DNA from: Sphagnum compactum
Taxonomy: Eukaryota > Bryophyta > Sphagnopsida > Sphagnales
Length of the DNA stretch: 64,000 bases
Assembly (NCBI GenBank): GCA_965153455.1
Contig: OZ234500.1
Location: forward strand, 12,294,557-12,358,556
Direction of reading: 5' to 3'
The translations under genes and the position numbers were made by a program. The notes under the pieces are model-generated. The model made no database searches. It worked only from the letters and a program-made list of their open reading frames with translations, and was not told the origin of the DNA. Of this stretch, positions 33,631 to 47,138 are shown piece after piece. How positions within the stretch are numbered: position 1 is the first letter of the stretch; each line of letters begins with the position of its first letter.

Positions 33631-36600
33631 CCAAATTCCTCTATATTTTTTTGTTTTTGATTTAAAATAATTTTTACTAAAAAGATTATTCAATATTCAA
33701 TAACTTCTCAACCATAAGTCAAAACATTATGAAACCAACTCACTACACCCTACTCATCAAGGATTTTCCAATGATACCAAGAGCATGTAGGCTAGAAGCA
33801 TTATAGTTTGGGAGATCTTAACAGGGCATGTGAAAGCACACTAAGCCCCCCAAAAATTGTAGTCACAAGTATAATCTTTGTACAATTATATTTTTTTTAG
33901 TAACATATGGACATCACATCTTGGATTATTTTTACTTGTTTTAAATATATTTGATTAGCTTTAGATTTAATCTTATCAATTATTTTGAAATTCCAACAAA
34001 CATTGAAGAATTTGAATCTATGGAATATATTTGTGACCAAATGATACCCATCACAAAGTTTGAAAATTTGAATATGTATTTTAAAAGTCAAGTTAATGAT
34101 GGAATTCTTGGGTGAATTTTTTTATGGTGTATGATATTGATACACATCAATTAAATCTAAAACAATTGAAAAAATTAAAACTTTTGGATGAAATTCTATT
34201 TTAAAAATGTGGTTTTTTGCATTTTTTTAGTAATGAATTCATAATAATGTATTCCTTTTAAGAAAAACCCATTACCATATCAAAAAGAATGAGATTTCAT
34301 AAATGGGCATTGCATTATTTTTTCAATTTCCTTTTGTTTGGTAATGTTTCATGAATCACAAACATGAGGCTCTATGGCCGTTGAAAAACTGTAAGTTTAT
34401 ACTGTGTGTACATTGATTTTATTCAATCCTCTTCATCTAATCGTTGAATCAAAATTAATTTTGACTCAAGTGAACTTTGGAATGTTGTTGTGCAAATTCT
34501 AAAGTTTTTTACTTGTGTTTAAATTAGCCAAAGGATGTCATCAAAATTTTAACTTATTCAATACTATAATACTTGTTATACATCACCTTTTTTGAAATTT
34601 TTTTTGAAAAAAGTGGCGCACCCTTAATTAGTGTGTTTTCACGAACACAAAAAATTAAAACGACAAACTTTTGATTTTTTTATAGATAGATATTTTTAAT
34701 TTCCTTGTTCAATTTCTTTAAATTCTATTAATGTTACAAGTTAGTGGAGTTTTGTTGCCATGTCTATGTATGTAGCTTCACAAACATTTGTATTTTTTCT
34801 AACATATTTGAAAGTCATTATGAGATTTACTATGATGATAGTAAATCTTACATTTTTTGCCCTTTATAAAATGATTAAATTTTTTTAAAAAATTTATGAA
34901 GGTTCTAGAGTTTTGTGACTATGAAGCAAATGAAAAATCATGATTCTTATTAAATGTGCTACAACATCTTAGATTAATCAAGTGGATGTTCACAAATGCC
35001 ACCTCACCAACCCAACCCACATAAATAGTCAAAATAACTTTCATTATGTTTAGTTTTTTTCAAAAGTTACAATTATTTATTATGTGTTGCAATCTCATAC
35101 AAATAGGTGAAATAGAAATTGATCATTGACGATACACCATAATGACATGTTAAACCCCAGTCTTTATGCCAAATATAAATAATTCATTTTTTCTTACATA
35201 ACTTTCCCACAACAATGGGAGGCAATTTTCATTAATTAATTTATAATCTGCAATTTATTTTTCTTCGAAAAAAGGTAATGAATCAATAGAAGAAATTATG
35301 TTCTTGCAACCAAGAAATCAATGACTAAATGTCTTAAACAACTAGTAATTAATTGTAATAATAAGATATTACTTCAAATCCTACATGTAAAAAGTTGTAG
35401 TCGTATATTAATGGTGCATTTGATTAGTAGACAATGACGTGGTAATAGGAAGGCTAATGTCATTTTTCCATTACAAGTTTTCATCCATATGGCATCCACG
35501 ATTGATGATAAAATGACATGGATGTCCAAAATATCATATGTAATTGTGACTAGAATAAAATCATTTCAAATATAACTAAATAATGATTATGCAAATGACA
35601 TGAACAAAATGATATGTCATTACATACATAATGTGATCATAAAATTACTTTACAATGATTAAAAAATGACTATCAGTATAAGTTCACACATAAGAAATTA
35701 CAACATGTAGGGAACTGATTTCAACTAATATTATAAATATAAATATAAATTTTAATTATATTTTTCTTGAATATACTTGATATATGATCCATTTAAAAAT
35801 ATTTTATATGAGTAAATTAATTATCACACATTGAAATAATTTTTATTGATAAAAAATGATATACAAAAAATCATTTTATATATTATAATTTTAAAGTCAA
35901 ATAAAAATGTAAAATGTGGTAAATATATGATTAGTTTTACATTAAATTTTTATCATCAATTTAAGTAAAACTTTATATACTATATGTATATAAATACATA
36001 TTACACAATTATATTAAAGTATATGTGTAAATTGAATAAAATTTAATTTCAGAAAATTATTCAATATTTAATATTAATTATTATTCTAAATTTAATTAAA
36101 ACATTTAAGTTAAATTTATAAATCAATTTAATATGAATAGCATTAAAAATTTCATTAGATATATAGTTTTAAATATTATAATTGATTTATGATCCATTTA
36201 TAAATATTTTCTGTGGATAAATTTCATGGATTCATATGTCTAAATTAAAAGTTATTAATAAATTATAATATATTGGAAAAAAGTTTGTATAATATAAATT
36301 CATAAATCAAATGAAGGTTTAAGATATGAAAAATATATTTTATTTATTCTTATACTACCCACAAAGGTTTTTCCATTTACAAATCATGTGTTTGAATTTT
36401 TTTTCCAAAGAATGCTCATTGAAATATTATTCAATAACAAAATTCAAACATTTTTCTTTTGAAATGAATTCATATATCTATATATATAGTTTTTATAAAT
36501 TATTAAAGGAAATTTATGAATAACTTTTTCTTTTTTTCACTTGGACAATTTATCAATAAGATATGAATCATAAAATTTGAAGTTGTGTGTAATGTTTAAA

Positions 36601-36645
36601 TGAAGTATGGTTTAAATAAAGTAAACACTAGATTGTTTACACAAT
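33631..36645. other. very AT-rich spacer
   Basis: No gene-like frame is present. Motif copies related to GTGAAAGCACACTA lie at 33830 (plus strand) and 34628 (minus strand). From 35700 to 36500 the AT content is extreme. Confidence 0.35.
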
Positions 36646-36720
36646 AAGTGGAGTGGCTTGGTGGTAAAGGAGTTTAATTCCATCCTTGGGGTTCAATGAT
36701 CAAACTTCACAAATGACATT
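36646..36720 (+). repeat. tRNA-derived SINE-like fragment
   Basis: agtggcttggtggtaaag resembles a pol III A box. The downstream ggggttcaatgatcaa resembles a degraded B box about 35 bp further on, the spacing found in tRNA-like SINE heads. There is no complete cloverleaf and no clear tail, so it is not called a tRNA. Confidence 0.3.
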
Positions 36721-39240
36721 GTTGCGATCAACAATGGAATATTGATTGAATATTCCATACATAATTAGACTACCTAGGTTAGGTGCCTATGTAGATTAAA
36801 TGGTCTACTTAACCATTTAAATTAATTTTTACCTAGTTTAAATGGTAACACGTGTCAACAATTGATAGGATGAAAATAATGAAAATAAAAATAATGGAAA
36901 TAAAAATATATCTTATAGTTTACATTATAATAATATCAATTATTATAATTTTTAATAATAAGAAACAATTACACAATCACTAAACTCTGACTAATGATTT
37001 CACATGTGTCTTTTATGACTAATGAATGAAATGTGCCACATCATGTCCTAAACAACTATTGTCCTCAACAACTTGTTTGTAATGACTTTAAGGTTAATAA
37101 TCATTTTTGTCCTTTATGATTAAAATACCAATCATAAACTCAGTCATATATTTGAAGATTTATTCTAGTGAATGCAAATTTTGGAAATACGACCCATGGT
37201 AATTACTGCATCAAAAACTTTCTTGCTTGGCAATGATATATTTTTATTATTTTCTCACAAAAGGTTTTCTCACAAAGGTCCAAACAATTAAAATTTTCCC
37301 ACAACCCTAAAAAGAATTAATATTTTAAGAGTTTTAACTTGTCATTCTAACATATGGTCTTTTACTTAAGCTATTGATAATTTTCATTGCTAGTCAACTA
37401 ATAGACGCTCTCAAATCATGTAATGTAATTGGGACCCTTCATCAATATAAGAGCCTCCCAAATTAAGCATTCCATCTAATTTTACATAATAGTCCAACAT
37501 ATTGCATCCATTAAGTTCATTCATAGATATCATCTTAAACAAATAAGTTAGGCAAATACTATGAAATCAAGATCATGCCTAGGAGGGTTCTTTTCAGTGT
37601 GAGGCAAGTATTTGATTTTTAAAGTAATAGTCAAGTACATCCAATTTTATTTTAAAAAATTATTCAGGTTTGGTTGTTTGATTTTTTAAGATTTAAAAAA
37701 TAGCTCAAGTTCAAGTTTTAAAAACCCAACAATGGTGGTTATGAGGTGGGGATGTGGTTGGGTACATGTGACTAATTGAGTACAAGCCCCAATTCTATAA
37801 CAAATACATGGATGTGTATACATAGTTTCTTTAATCAAGGTATTTGAAGCCCATTTGAAGCCCCAATTCTTTAGCAAATTCCCTAATGAGTATACATAGG
37901 TTCTTTAACCAAAGTATTTGAAAGCCTCCTTTTGAAAAACAAGTGTTGGGTCTTAAACCTTACAAGGCTTGGGGTATAGATAGGTTTTCTACATTTACAA
38001 GGCAAAAGGCAAAGCAAATTTACAAGTTTTAAAATTTCACAACAAAGTTGTAGATTAGACGTTTATAAGCAATAGAAATAGAAAACCTCAAAGGTCATGG
38101 TCATGGTGAGATTTCAAGCTAAAAAAATCTTTCAGGAAAGTTTGTTTTAGTTTGATTATACAAATATTATTTGAAATTCAAAGGCCTAACCCAAATAGTG
38201 CATCATAATGAAAGTTTTTATGTCATGTATGATGGTTTTAAATTTTGGGCAACTGTTCCATCCTTTCATCTTCCATCTAGCCTTCAATAGACATCATAAC
38301 AAACAATCGAAGGATTGCAAATGGAGACATAAAACATAAACACAAATCAAACATCAACCATACAAAACATATGACACATAGAAAATAACAAACATAGACA
38401 CAATACATATTATGCATAAAGGATAGAAAACACATTGAAAACACATAAGCCATAAGAAACAAAACACTCACAACAAACTTCCAAAAGAAAACAAACTTCC
38501 AGTTAACACATCAAGCACAATGAACTTTCAACATCCACTATTGACACATACACAAACACACATACTAGAAACACAAACATTAAAAACACAATATACATAA
38601 TAAACATAGACATCAAGAAACATCAAAACCAAGACTAATGAAGGCAAACATATGTTACAAGTAGAAGATAGACAATGTAGAATCATGGAAAAGTTGTCCA
38701 AAACTTGCCACCTTGCCAAATAATTCAATTCATCATTTTCAACCTAGCATTTGGAGCATGAACAACCATCTCAACATGAGATTAAATAGAATCATGCAAT
38801 TTGAGAAATCTTCGAATTCAACTTGGTCTGCAAATTTAACTTTTAATTATGTCATTCCAACTCACATGTAAAGGCAAAGTCAATGGGTTTCAAGCAACCA
38901 ATCCGTGGATTGAATGGCCATATTTTATTGAAAAATATCAATTTTTCCATATTGTCTATTTGGAAATGACATCTTTGAAATGCAATCAAAATGACAAAAA
39001 CATCAAAAAAATGTTTTATTTCAATTTGGTTGGCTAGGATGCCAAGATTATGTTGTGTTATCATAACAATGGTTTTGTTCTTTACACCACCAAGATAAGG
39101 CGCACTTGCAATTTTCTTCATCAATAGGATACTAACGGAATCCAACAAGTTTTTTTGACACTAGATCCTTGTAAATGTCTCCATTAGTTGATGTGGTATG
39201 AAACAAAATTTAAATATCATGAATTTGAAATCGAAGATCT
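36721..39240. other. AT-rich spacer with A/C-rich low-complexity block
   Basis: From 38320 to 38620 the plus strand is dominated by acacaaacata-type words, which creates artificial Val/Cys-rich minus frames. I see no gene. Confidence 0.35.
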
Positions 39241-39792
39241 TCAATTAGTAAGCATCAACAATTTGGCTTCATGTGTCAATAAAGGCAACAATAGCTCTTC
39301 ATCATATACAACAACAACAATAACATTTTCATGACCTAAATATGTGGCGACCAATTGCATGTTTTTAAACCTTGGATTAAACATCGAAGCCAACATATTA
39401 TGGCCTTGCTTCCTATTACAAGAATGCAAGAAGGAAAGAAAGGGTAGAAGGATCTCTAGAATTTGTTGCTTCATGTGGACCACAAGCTTTTTCAACTCAT
39501 GATAAAGAAAACCTCCTCAACAAAGATGTTAGGAACAATTTGGAATGTTAGTTCTTCTTGAGTATCTTGACAACCCTGTAAACTGCAAGGCATCAAGGAA
39601 CAACCAATGTAGGCAACTTTGGTTCAAAAGACAACTATTGAAAATTGGGGACAAAACTTCTACCACAACTTCACAAATAGCCAAGATTTTTGGAGATGGT
39701 ACACAAGATAATAATGCCACAAATTGTTGATTGTACCATTTAATGCAATGGTGTTCCAAAAAGTCAACGCATCTTGGAACAACAATACTCAA
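39241..39792 (-). pseudogene. hAT-type transposase fragment, broken
   Basis: Two minus-strand open pieces, 39792-39529 then 39495-39241, appear to be successive parts of one protein separated by stops. The second contains MLASMFNPRFKNMQLVATYLG followed by YDEELLLPLL. That is the decayed form of the (L/M)DPRFK region near the C-terminal dimerisation part of hAT transposases. The first (FLEHHCIKWYN, VVEVLSPIFNSCLLNQ) would precede it. The N-terminal BED finger and first catalytic Asp are not seen here. It lies between the two copies of the 0.8 kb TIR element, but no link is shown. Confidence 0.5.
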
Positions 39793-40148
39793 TTATGATC
39801 AATAAAAAAAACCAATAGTTGTCACCCATGAACAAAAAAAATAGTTAAAATATAATTGATGAATTCTAGAAAATAAAATGTAATAAAGAAGAAAACCACA
39901 AAAGGTCCCAAAAAAATCGTAAAACCACAAAACAATTAGATAGTGATTAGAATGGGTTTACCTTCTTTTCATGGGTGTGTTGAGTTTTCTAAGCCTCAAT
40001 TCAAATTCAATGCAAGTTTTGTCCCATGTTTACATGCCTTTATTAGAGATTTTTTGGGCCATGTAACAAAATTTTCGGATGGTAAATTGAGTGGCCTTTA
40101 TAAATGCACAATGTAAATCAACAATTATTTTTTCATTTGTAAAAATGT
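39793..40148. other. AT-rich spacer
   Basis: No open frame or repeat boundary is seen between the transposase fragment and TIR element copy B. Confidence 0.35.
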
Positions 40149-41533
40149 GGGTGTAGTCACAATCAAATGAGCCAAAAACCATGTTGGATGATCACCAAAT
40201 TTTTTTCAAAACTATAATTTTGTTAGATATATTTTTGTGGTACCACTTTGATGCCATGTTAATCACAGGGAGTTGTGTTAAATAATTGATATGAATGTTG
40301 AAGAATTCAAAATCAAAATTCAAATAATTTTATTTTGGGTTTTGGTTTTAATAAACAACCTTTGAACTTGAACAATAGTTACATCAAAAGTAGTCAATTT
40401 TGTAAATTATTAAAACTCTCTTTATAAAGGAATTTTGATAAGAAACAAATTGAGATGATGTTAATTGATTACCCACACTCAAAAAACATTCACAATTTGA
40501 AAGTTGTGGAATTTTAAAATTTTAAAAATTAAAAATCTATTGAACATAATTTTAAATTTCAAAAGTTCTTTACCACCTATAAATGGGGTGTAATGTACAT
40601 GACATCTACAACAAAATTGTAATTTATGAAACAAGAAAATAAAATAGTTAACATATTTTCATACAATTTGAAATTAAGATAATTCTTCAAAACGAAATGC
40701 AAAATTTGGAAGAATTTGTACATTTAAAAAAAAATCTTAGGGTGAAAGCATGGTAAAATATACACAAAAAGTAGTACAAGGAACAAAATACCAAGGTCCT
40801 TAAATAAAAGGATTAACAAGTATGGGGATAATATTTTTTTGGGGTACATTATTTCTTAACTCTTGTTTGCATAGACTTCAAAAGCTAAATTGTTATAATC
40901 ATGTTTTTTTAAACTACTTATAAGTACTTGAATTGGACTTAAAATTTGTGGCAGTTTGAAAAATAAAGTTCAAGTATTTGAAAGTAGGTGAAATGTTTTT
41001 GTAAATATATATATTTTTTCCAAGCACCTCAATATTGATGTGGTGAACATTTTAATATAATGTTTTCGGTTAATCAAGTTTATTTTCATAACTAAAATCA
41101 TCCCCCACCCCTAAAAAATGACGAATTATTGGGGATACTTTTGGGGTATTTTTCTGAGTCCAAATGATATGACACATATTGCTTTGAAAAGCTAAAAGGA
41201 GGCTGGAAATGCCCATGAAAAGAATTAAAAGTTTCATTTGTTTTGAAATGTTAGATGAAGGTTAGAAGTTTGAAAGACTATGTTTTTTGTGTTTTCAAAT
41301 TAAAAAAAGGTAACAAGTATGTACAAAATATCTTGTTTGCACACCTTAATTATTCATAAAAAATGTATACAAAAAATGTGATGTATTGAGAAAATTATAT
41401 GTATTTTTAATAACATATTGCAAAAGATTTCATCCCAAAAGTCCTTTCTATGAAAAAGTGAAAATGACCACAAAAAGGACTACAATCCTTGAGTCTTTTG
41501 TCATCATTGGTTCATGTGATTGTGATCGCACCC
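40149..41533 (-). mobile_element. ~0.8 kb TIR element, copy B, with nested insertion
   Basis: This is the reverse complement of copy A at 32842-33630: it begins GGGTGTAGTCACAATCAAAT and ends GATTGTGATCGCACCC. Homology covers 40149-40739 and 41345-41533; a 605 bp segment between them is missing from copy A. Net length without that insert is about 780 bp, close to the 789 bp of copy A. Confidence 0.7.
40740..41344. mobile_element. 605 bp insertion inside TIR element copy B
   Basis: This segment is absent at the equivalent point of copy A (about 33025) and is flanked by CTTA at 40736-40739 and 41345-41348, a candidate 4 bp target duplication. Its left end reads GGGTGAAAGCATGGTAAAATA. A close relative, ggggtgaaagcacactatggtataatatt, occurs at 52861, so the insert probably belongs to an interspersed family. 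No coding sequence is seen. Confidence 0.5.
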
Positions 41534-43490
41534 GTGTGTGAGCTCTTGTTCACCATCATTGTTCTCCAAGGCCTCACTATTAATTATTCTACCAATTATT
41601 AATATTTTAGGATAGGTAAGGTTTGCATTTAGGAAGTTTTAGCCCATATAAGCTTTCCAAGTTGGTCAAAACTTATTAATTCAACTTTTGTTAATTATGT
41701 AATTTTAGAATTGGATAGCTTTAATTGTAGTATAAGGTGTAAGGTGTTCCATCATTTTGCATCTTAAAGCTAATAGGTTCATTCACACACATCTGCATTG
41801 CTCAAACTTAACTAAGCCTTGAATCAATGAAATTGAGTTTAATAACTATATGAGTCATTCACTTTGAAAGTTGAACATTATAGTAATGTGTACATTTATA
41901 TTAACCCTTAACATTAACATTTTGAAGTAGAGTTCCAATGGTTCAAGCCTATGATCTAGTTGAAGCATAAAAATTGAAACATAAGCATATTTTGGGCATG
42001 ATAGGTAAAATGAGAGAATTAATGGTTTAATTAGTTCTATGAATCATCATCAAGATGGAAAAAGCCTTGAAGGGAGCTTAAGAAGAGGTTTATTTAGTAA
42101 TCCCTGAATACAACATGAAATCATAGTTGGATAGAATGCTCAAACAAATAGCTAGGTAACATGAACTTCTCCGCATGTTACTACAAATTCCTACAAGGGA
42201 TACAATGCCATGACCATCATGTCCTTAGACCATAGCCAAACAGATATTCATTTTATTTGCAAGAACCCCAAGATATAATGGATAGTGTGTGCGAATAGTT
42301 CCAATTTATGATCAATCGGAATTTGGAACAATGGACCACGCAACCATCGATAGTGGCGTAATTGAGGTTCCATGGGCCACACTAGAATAGCGGCTTCATC
42401 CCCTTGGTAGACGCCTTCATACAAAATCTATGGCTCACCATCTACAACAAATTCGACTTCTAGCACCAAAACAAGGGAACGTGCATTGGCACCCAACCTC
42501 CAATGCCACGATCTAGTGATGCACTCAAACTCTAGTTGTTCTTCCGACTGGTTCTTCATGCTTGGCCAATTGTGTCAAATTCAAATCAGGAGGTGATTCA
42601 TGCCCTTCGTCATTCGGGCATAGGTGGAGGTTCAGGCCTTCCAAAATTGTTCACTATGCTAACAAATTAATTATTCCATGAAATCTTGTTCCTTTAAATA
42701 TAATTATGATTAAGGTCAGGAGGTTTGATTAACAACCGCAATAATGGTAACCAAGGAAAATGCCTAGTTCCAACAAAATTGATGGAAAACTTACATTGAA
42801 TGGTAGATTGGGTGTGATGGAAATCTTGTGGTAGGAAACTTATTTCCTAACTTGATTATGTACTACATAAATAAGTAATGCATGGGAGATAATAGTAATA
42901 TGTACTAGATGGGTGAATAATACACTTGACTTAAAAGAATGTGAATAATTCCCACATGGAACTAGTGAAGAAAAAAAAAAGATCATCATCATCCCTTGTA
43001 CATGGGTAAAATTATCCTAAAGGTTAGTTACTTTGGATGATTTAAGATGGAAAAAAGAAGGTTCTACTTGAATGAAGGAAAAGTGTCATCCCAAGGATTT
43101 GCATTCAAAATGAAGAAAAGACGGGTTTCTAAACCCCATTGGATGGGGGGTTTCCATCTCACCATGATTGGATGGGAAATGGATAGATGCATCTTTTCAT
43201 CAAATTCATTGATTCTTAAAGCTAAAGAAATAGTTGATTGGTGGAGACTTGGCAAAAAAGGATTTCCCTTCATCTTCATTGGCCAAAAAAAGGAAGTTCT
43301 TAAAAAGGGGTCTTGAAGGAGGCTAACTTTCTTGCTCTTACACACCAACTTGAATTTGAACTTGGCCTACTTCGGTTCTTCGCTTGAAGAGGGACTTATG
43401 ATTTGAAATGTAGTTTTGGCAAAAATGAGGTGTTAAATTGAGGAAGAAAGAATGTTATACATAGAACAAGTTTTCTTTTCCTTGAAATTA
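41534..43490. other. no supported gene
   Basis: A slightly GC-richer piece (about 42240-42640) has only broken frames and may be an old retroelement. A frame at 43047-43316 on the plus strand (89 codons) shows no domain and overlaps a minus frame of similar length. Confidence 0.35.
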
Positions 43491-43830
43491 ATCTTTGGAT
43501 ATTTTGTTCTAAATTCAAAACCTCCTAACTATAGCAATGGATTCATTTAGGAATTGAGAAAATGTTAGATTAATATTTAAAACATCTTCACACAAAATTT
43601 TAACCTCATCAAACTTTTTGTTGGAGAAATATAATTGTTAGAGGTACAGGGGGTCTGTTGTGAATCCAGCTTAGATGTAATCTCTAGATATTTTGTTCTA
43701 AATTCAAAATATCTTGATTGCATAAATGGATTTGTTTAGGAATTGAAACAATGTTAGATTAGTATTTAAGGCATTTTCACACAAAATTTCAATATCATCG
43801 AACTTTCTATTGAAGAGATATAAGGTGTTT
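43491..43830. repeat. diverged ~190 bp tandem duplication
   Basis: Units starting at about 43491 and 43681 share ggatattttgttctaaattcaaaa-type sequence, ggattcatttaggaattga, atgttagatta and ttcacacaaaattt. The linking sequence ggggtctgttgtgaatccagcttagat has a relative at about 44470 (ggggcttgttgtgaatccaatttagat). Confidence 0.65.
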
Positions 43831-44576
43831 ACATATTATAATGGACCATTATGGAACTCACAATGGCAATTTTTCTTGGATTTGAAAAATGTTCTTGCAT
43901 ACAATTCTTCACTCTTGTTGAATATAAAAAAAAGGACTCATTTATGTGAAGCTAACACATGAAGTATATAAACATCGAAAAAAACACATCAAATCATGAA
44001 TGTTCAATTAGTAATGGACTTTACAATGTTTGCGAAGTAGAGTGTCATGAACTATAAAATCTTGGATATGGATTTTTTTCTCACAATGTATTTATGCAAA
44101 GTATGTGAAACTTTGGGATATGAAGTATTTGAAGTTTAAGATATTAAAGGTTCATTTAGTGAATGTACATTGTCTTAAATTTTGTGTTCTATAACATCAA
44201 ATATGTAGCCCTTAAAATATTTCGTAAAGTCCATAAAGGCATAAAAAATGTTGATTTTTTTTTTTCTTTATAGAGAAGACCTTTAAAAGGTTTTTAACAT
44301 GGTGGCCCCAAAAAAAATTGGAGAATTTTGAATATTTGGAGTGAAAGTTACATGGTCAATTTTAAGCCAATTTCGAATACATTAGAAATGGACTTTCAAA
44401 AGGACTTTGATTTGCCAGTTTTGGTCCATTTTAATATGCTTTCACCCTATAATTGTTGTAAGTAAATGGGGCTTGTTGTGAATCCAATTTAGATTTTGTA
44501 ACTTAAAGGTTGGATGTTCCAATCACCACTATGGTGCAGAGGTTGAAACTTGGTGAACATAAACACTTAATCCTTA

Positions 44577-45010
44577 CACTACGAAAAAAGGGGTGTTTTG
44601 CAACTAGCCTTGCTATTCAATTTTTGAATTGCATCGGACACTTGCAACTCATTGTATTTATATGTTATGAGTGTTATTGAACAAGTTGAAAAAGTTGCAA
44701 AAGTTACAATTCACCGTATATATGATGCAATTCATTACAACTCAATTACAACTTTGTCACAACAACTCATTTTCAACTACTATGCACTCCCCTATGACTA
44801 CAATGACAATGTCATGTTGATGTCATTTTTCATAAAGCTACACTAGTTGCAACAAAATTGAGATTAACCATTTCGTTACAACTTGTGATCATGGTCAAAC
44901 TACGATTGATTATCACTGTATATATTTTGCATACATGCGCTTGTATAAAGTTTAAGTTGCAAATACTGTGCAACTAAATTACAACTATGAAATATTTTGA
45001 CGTGACATTT
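44577..45010. mobile_element. solo left end of a second CACTA element
   Basis: TTA then CACTACGAAAAAAGG begins the segment, followed by GCAACTA and TTGCAACT subterminal words to about 45000, in the same arrangement as 17059-17490. No matching TAGTG right end followed by TTA was found downstream, so this copy is truncated or its other end lies beyond recognition. Confidence 0.6.
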
Positions 45011-46280
45011 TAATTATTAATCCATCGTATTTCCATACTATAGTTATACCCTAGTTGCTCAATAGTTTTCGTGACAATCTAGTCTCATGCTAATCTAGTC
45101 TCCATGGACATGATTTCTCATGTTAGCTTTCCAACAAGCCTATTTTTGATGATTTTGAATGGGTGAAGTGAAGTCGACATCAATGGAAATAAAGGAGTCA
45201 ACTTGATTTATCACAACAAATTGCAAATGGGTGAACTTTTTCTTGGCCTTAATTAAGTTATTTTTTTATGACAATCCTAATTCATATCATTGTGAATGTG
45301 TGTTTTTACCTTCTTATGAAAGTCGTTGGATTACAAATGCAACCTAATAACTCATTGAATATCAATCACTTAACCATAGTCCACCGCGAACCTATTGTGA
45401 AGTTAGTAAGCAGGTTGAAGTAGGTGGGTTATAAGTAAGTCTTATGACATTTTATAAATTATCTAAATTTATTTTGGATTTAACCACTTAGGGTTGAACT
45501 TCTCAACATTACAATAGCCTCATTATCATACTAGGCAAAAAAATCAACAATTAAAACATGTTTATTATGTAATAAAAGTCCATAACATTTTTTATGGATT
45601 GTGACAAAAATCTTATATCACTTGAAAAGTGCACCTTGTAATGAAATGATGGATTTTATTTTTAATTTTTTAAATTTCATTTTTAAATTGTTATAGTTTA
45701 ACTAAATGAATCCCTTTTTAAATTTTCAATCCACCCTCAACACATATTATATTAAACTTAAAAGTACTTCGTAAAAATTGTCCCTGTGACATCAAAAATG
45801 GATTGTATAATGTGCAACCACCCACCACCTACATACTTGCCTTTTTACGACCTACTTAAACTCATATACAACTACCTACCTACATACACCAAAAAAATTA
45901 AAATGATAATAATCCAAATAAAAACTTAACTAGTCAAATGATCCACTATCTAGTAGTCAAAATGACTAATCAAATAGTCCAATAGTCTACTAGTAAAAAA
46001 GACCACCCCAATCATGCAAGATAGGTCCAGATCAACTTGTCAAGATTGACATGATGGTTTTTCTTTTGCCCATCCAAATGGGGTCCTTCTTGGGTAGATT
46101 CTTTAATCAAAATAATTTGTTTTTGTAGTAGTGGCAAAAGTTCAATGAAGTTTAAGGTTTAGATGTTCAAAGTTTAAATATTGTAGTTTCATGATGGCAA
46201 CACAATATTGGTTATTTCTTGAAAATATCTCTCCAATTGTGCAACTTTTTGCTTGAATTTTATAACAATGGCTTAAGGGA
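45011..46280. other. AT-rich spacer
   Basis: No gene or bounded element is seen. A cactactac-like word in reverse (gtttttgtagtagtgg, about 46119-46134) may be a decayed MITE terminus. Confidence 0.3.
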
Positions 46281-46289
46281 TGAGGTGCG

Positions 46290-46540
46290 AACAAAAAGCC
46301 ATCAATGCTACTAGCTTAATGAGAGGCACAATAGGTAACAAAGCATGAAAATAATGACAAAATGATGATGCAACAAAATGATGAAGTGGCAAAATGAATG
46401 AAAAAACAATAGAACGATGTAATGACAACAACAAAACAATGGAATGATAGAATGACAAAATGATAAGATGATGGAGCAATGGAGCAACAAAGCAATGAAA
46501 CGATAGAACAATGAAGCACAAACAATGACAAACAATAAAA
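46290..46540. repeat. low-complexity aacaatgaa/gatgacaaa block
   Basis: Loosely repeated 7-12 bp words (aatgatagaatgac, gatggagcaatgg, acaaagcaatg) fill about 250 bp. All three minus-strand frames stay open through it, which is an effect of the repeat and not evidence of coding. Confidence 0.65.
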
Positions 46541-46987
46541 AATTAGAAATTCATGACTTGAAAATAGGTGAAAAATAATAAAACATGCGCAATAATTGCA
46601 AAAAGATTCCTTTGACCTTCACTGCTTCACAAGCACATCACACAGCTTTAAGCACACACACAAGGAGCAAAATGCAAAAAGAAACACAAATCAAACATAA
46701 TAAGCCACATATTTTATTTTAACACTAACAAATGCATGGTCCATCTTCCCCTAAAGCTTGAATCGTCTTCAACATCCAAATTTACCTTCAAGTAGCTAGT
46801 AGGTCACATTGATATAACACTGTTGCAAAATTCAACGACATTATGAACATTACAAAAAAAAAAATGATAATTGCAAAAAGTGAAAGAGACAAGAGAAAAC
46901 AAGAAAACGAAACACGACACAAGACAAAGGACAACTACAATCCAAGTTATGTGCTTGTGAATTCTGGTCAAAAAATCCTAAATATGG

Positions 46988-47138
46988 GCCTACAAAATGT
47001 GGGTGCAATTCATTAATCCCTACTCACTAGACTAGTGAATTCACTACTTTCCAACTAGTCCCCGTTTACTAAGACTAGTAAATTCACTCAAAATCTAGTG
47101 AAATCACTTGGCATATAGAAACACCTTTTGTTATAGTG
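46988..47138. mobile_element. CACTA-like MITE, copy 1
   Basis: It starts near ctacaaaatgtgggtgca and ends ttttgttatagtg. The interior is built from agactagtgaattcact words and matches copy 3 (61799-61909). It is longer than copy 3 because the actagtgaattcact part is repeated. The left terminal bases are degraded. Confidence 0.6.

Noticed and set aside
40741-44447. Single 3.7 kb element between GGGTGAAAGCA and TGCTTTCACCC
   Set aside because: The flanks do not match, and comparison with copy A shows an insertion ending at 41344 instead.
46273-46535. Three overlapping minus-strand frames of 71-82 codons
   Set aside because: All three frames are open because the DNA is low-complexity; the His/Ser/Leu-rich peptides are artefacts.
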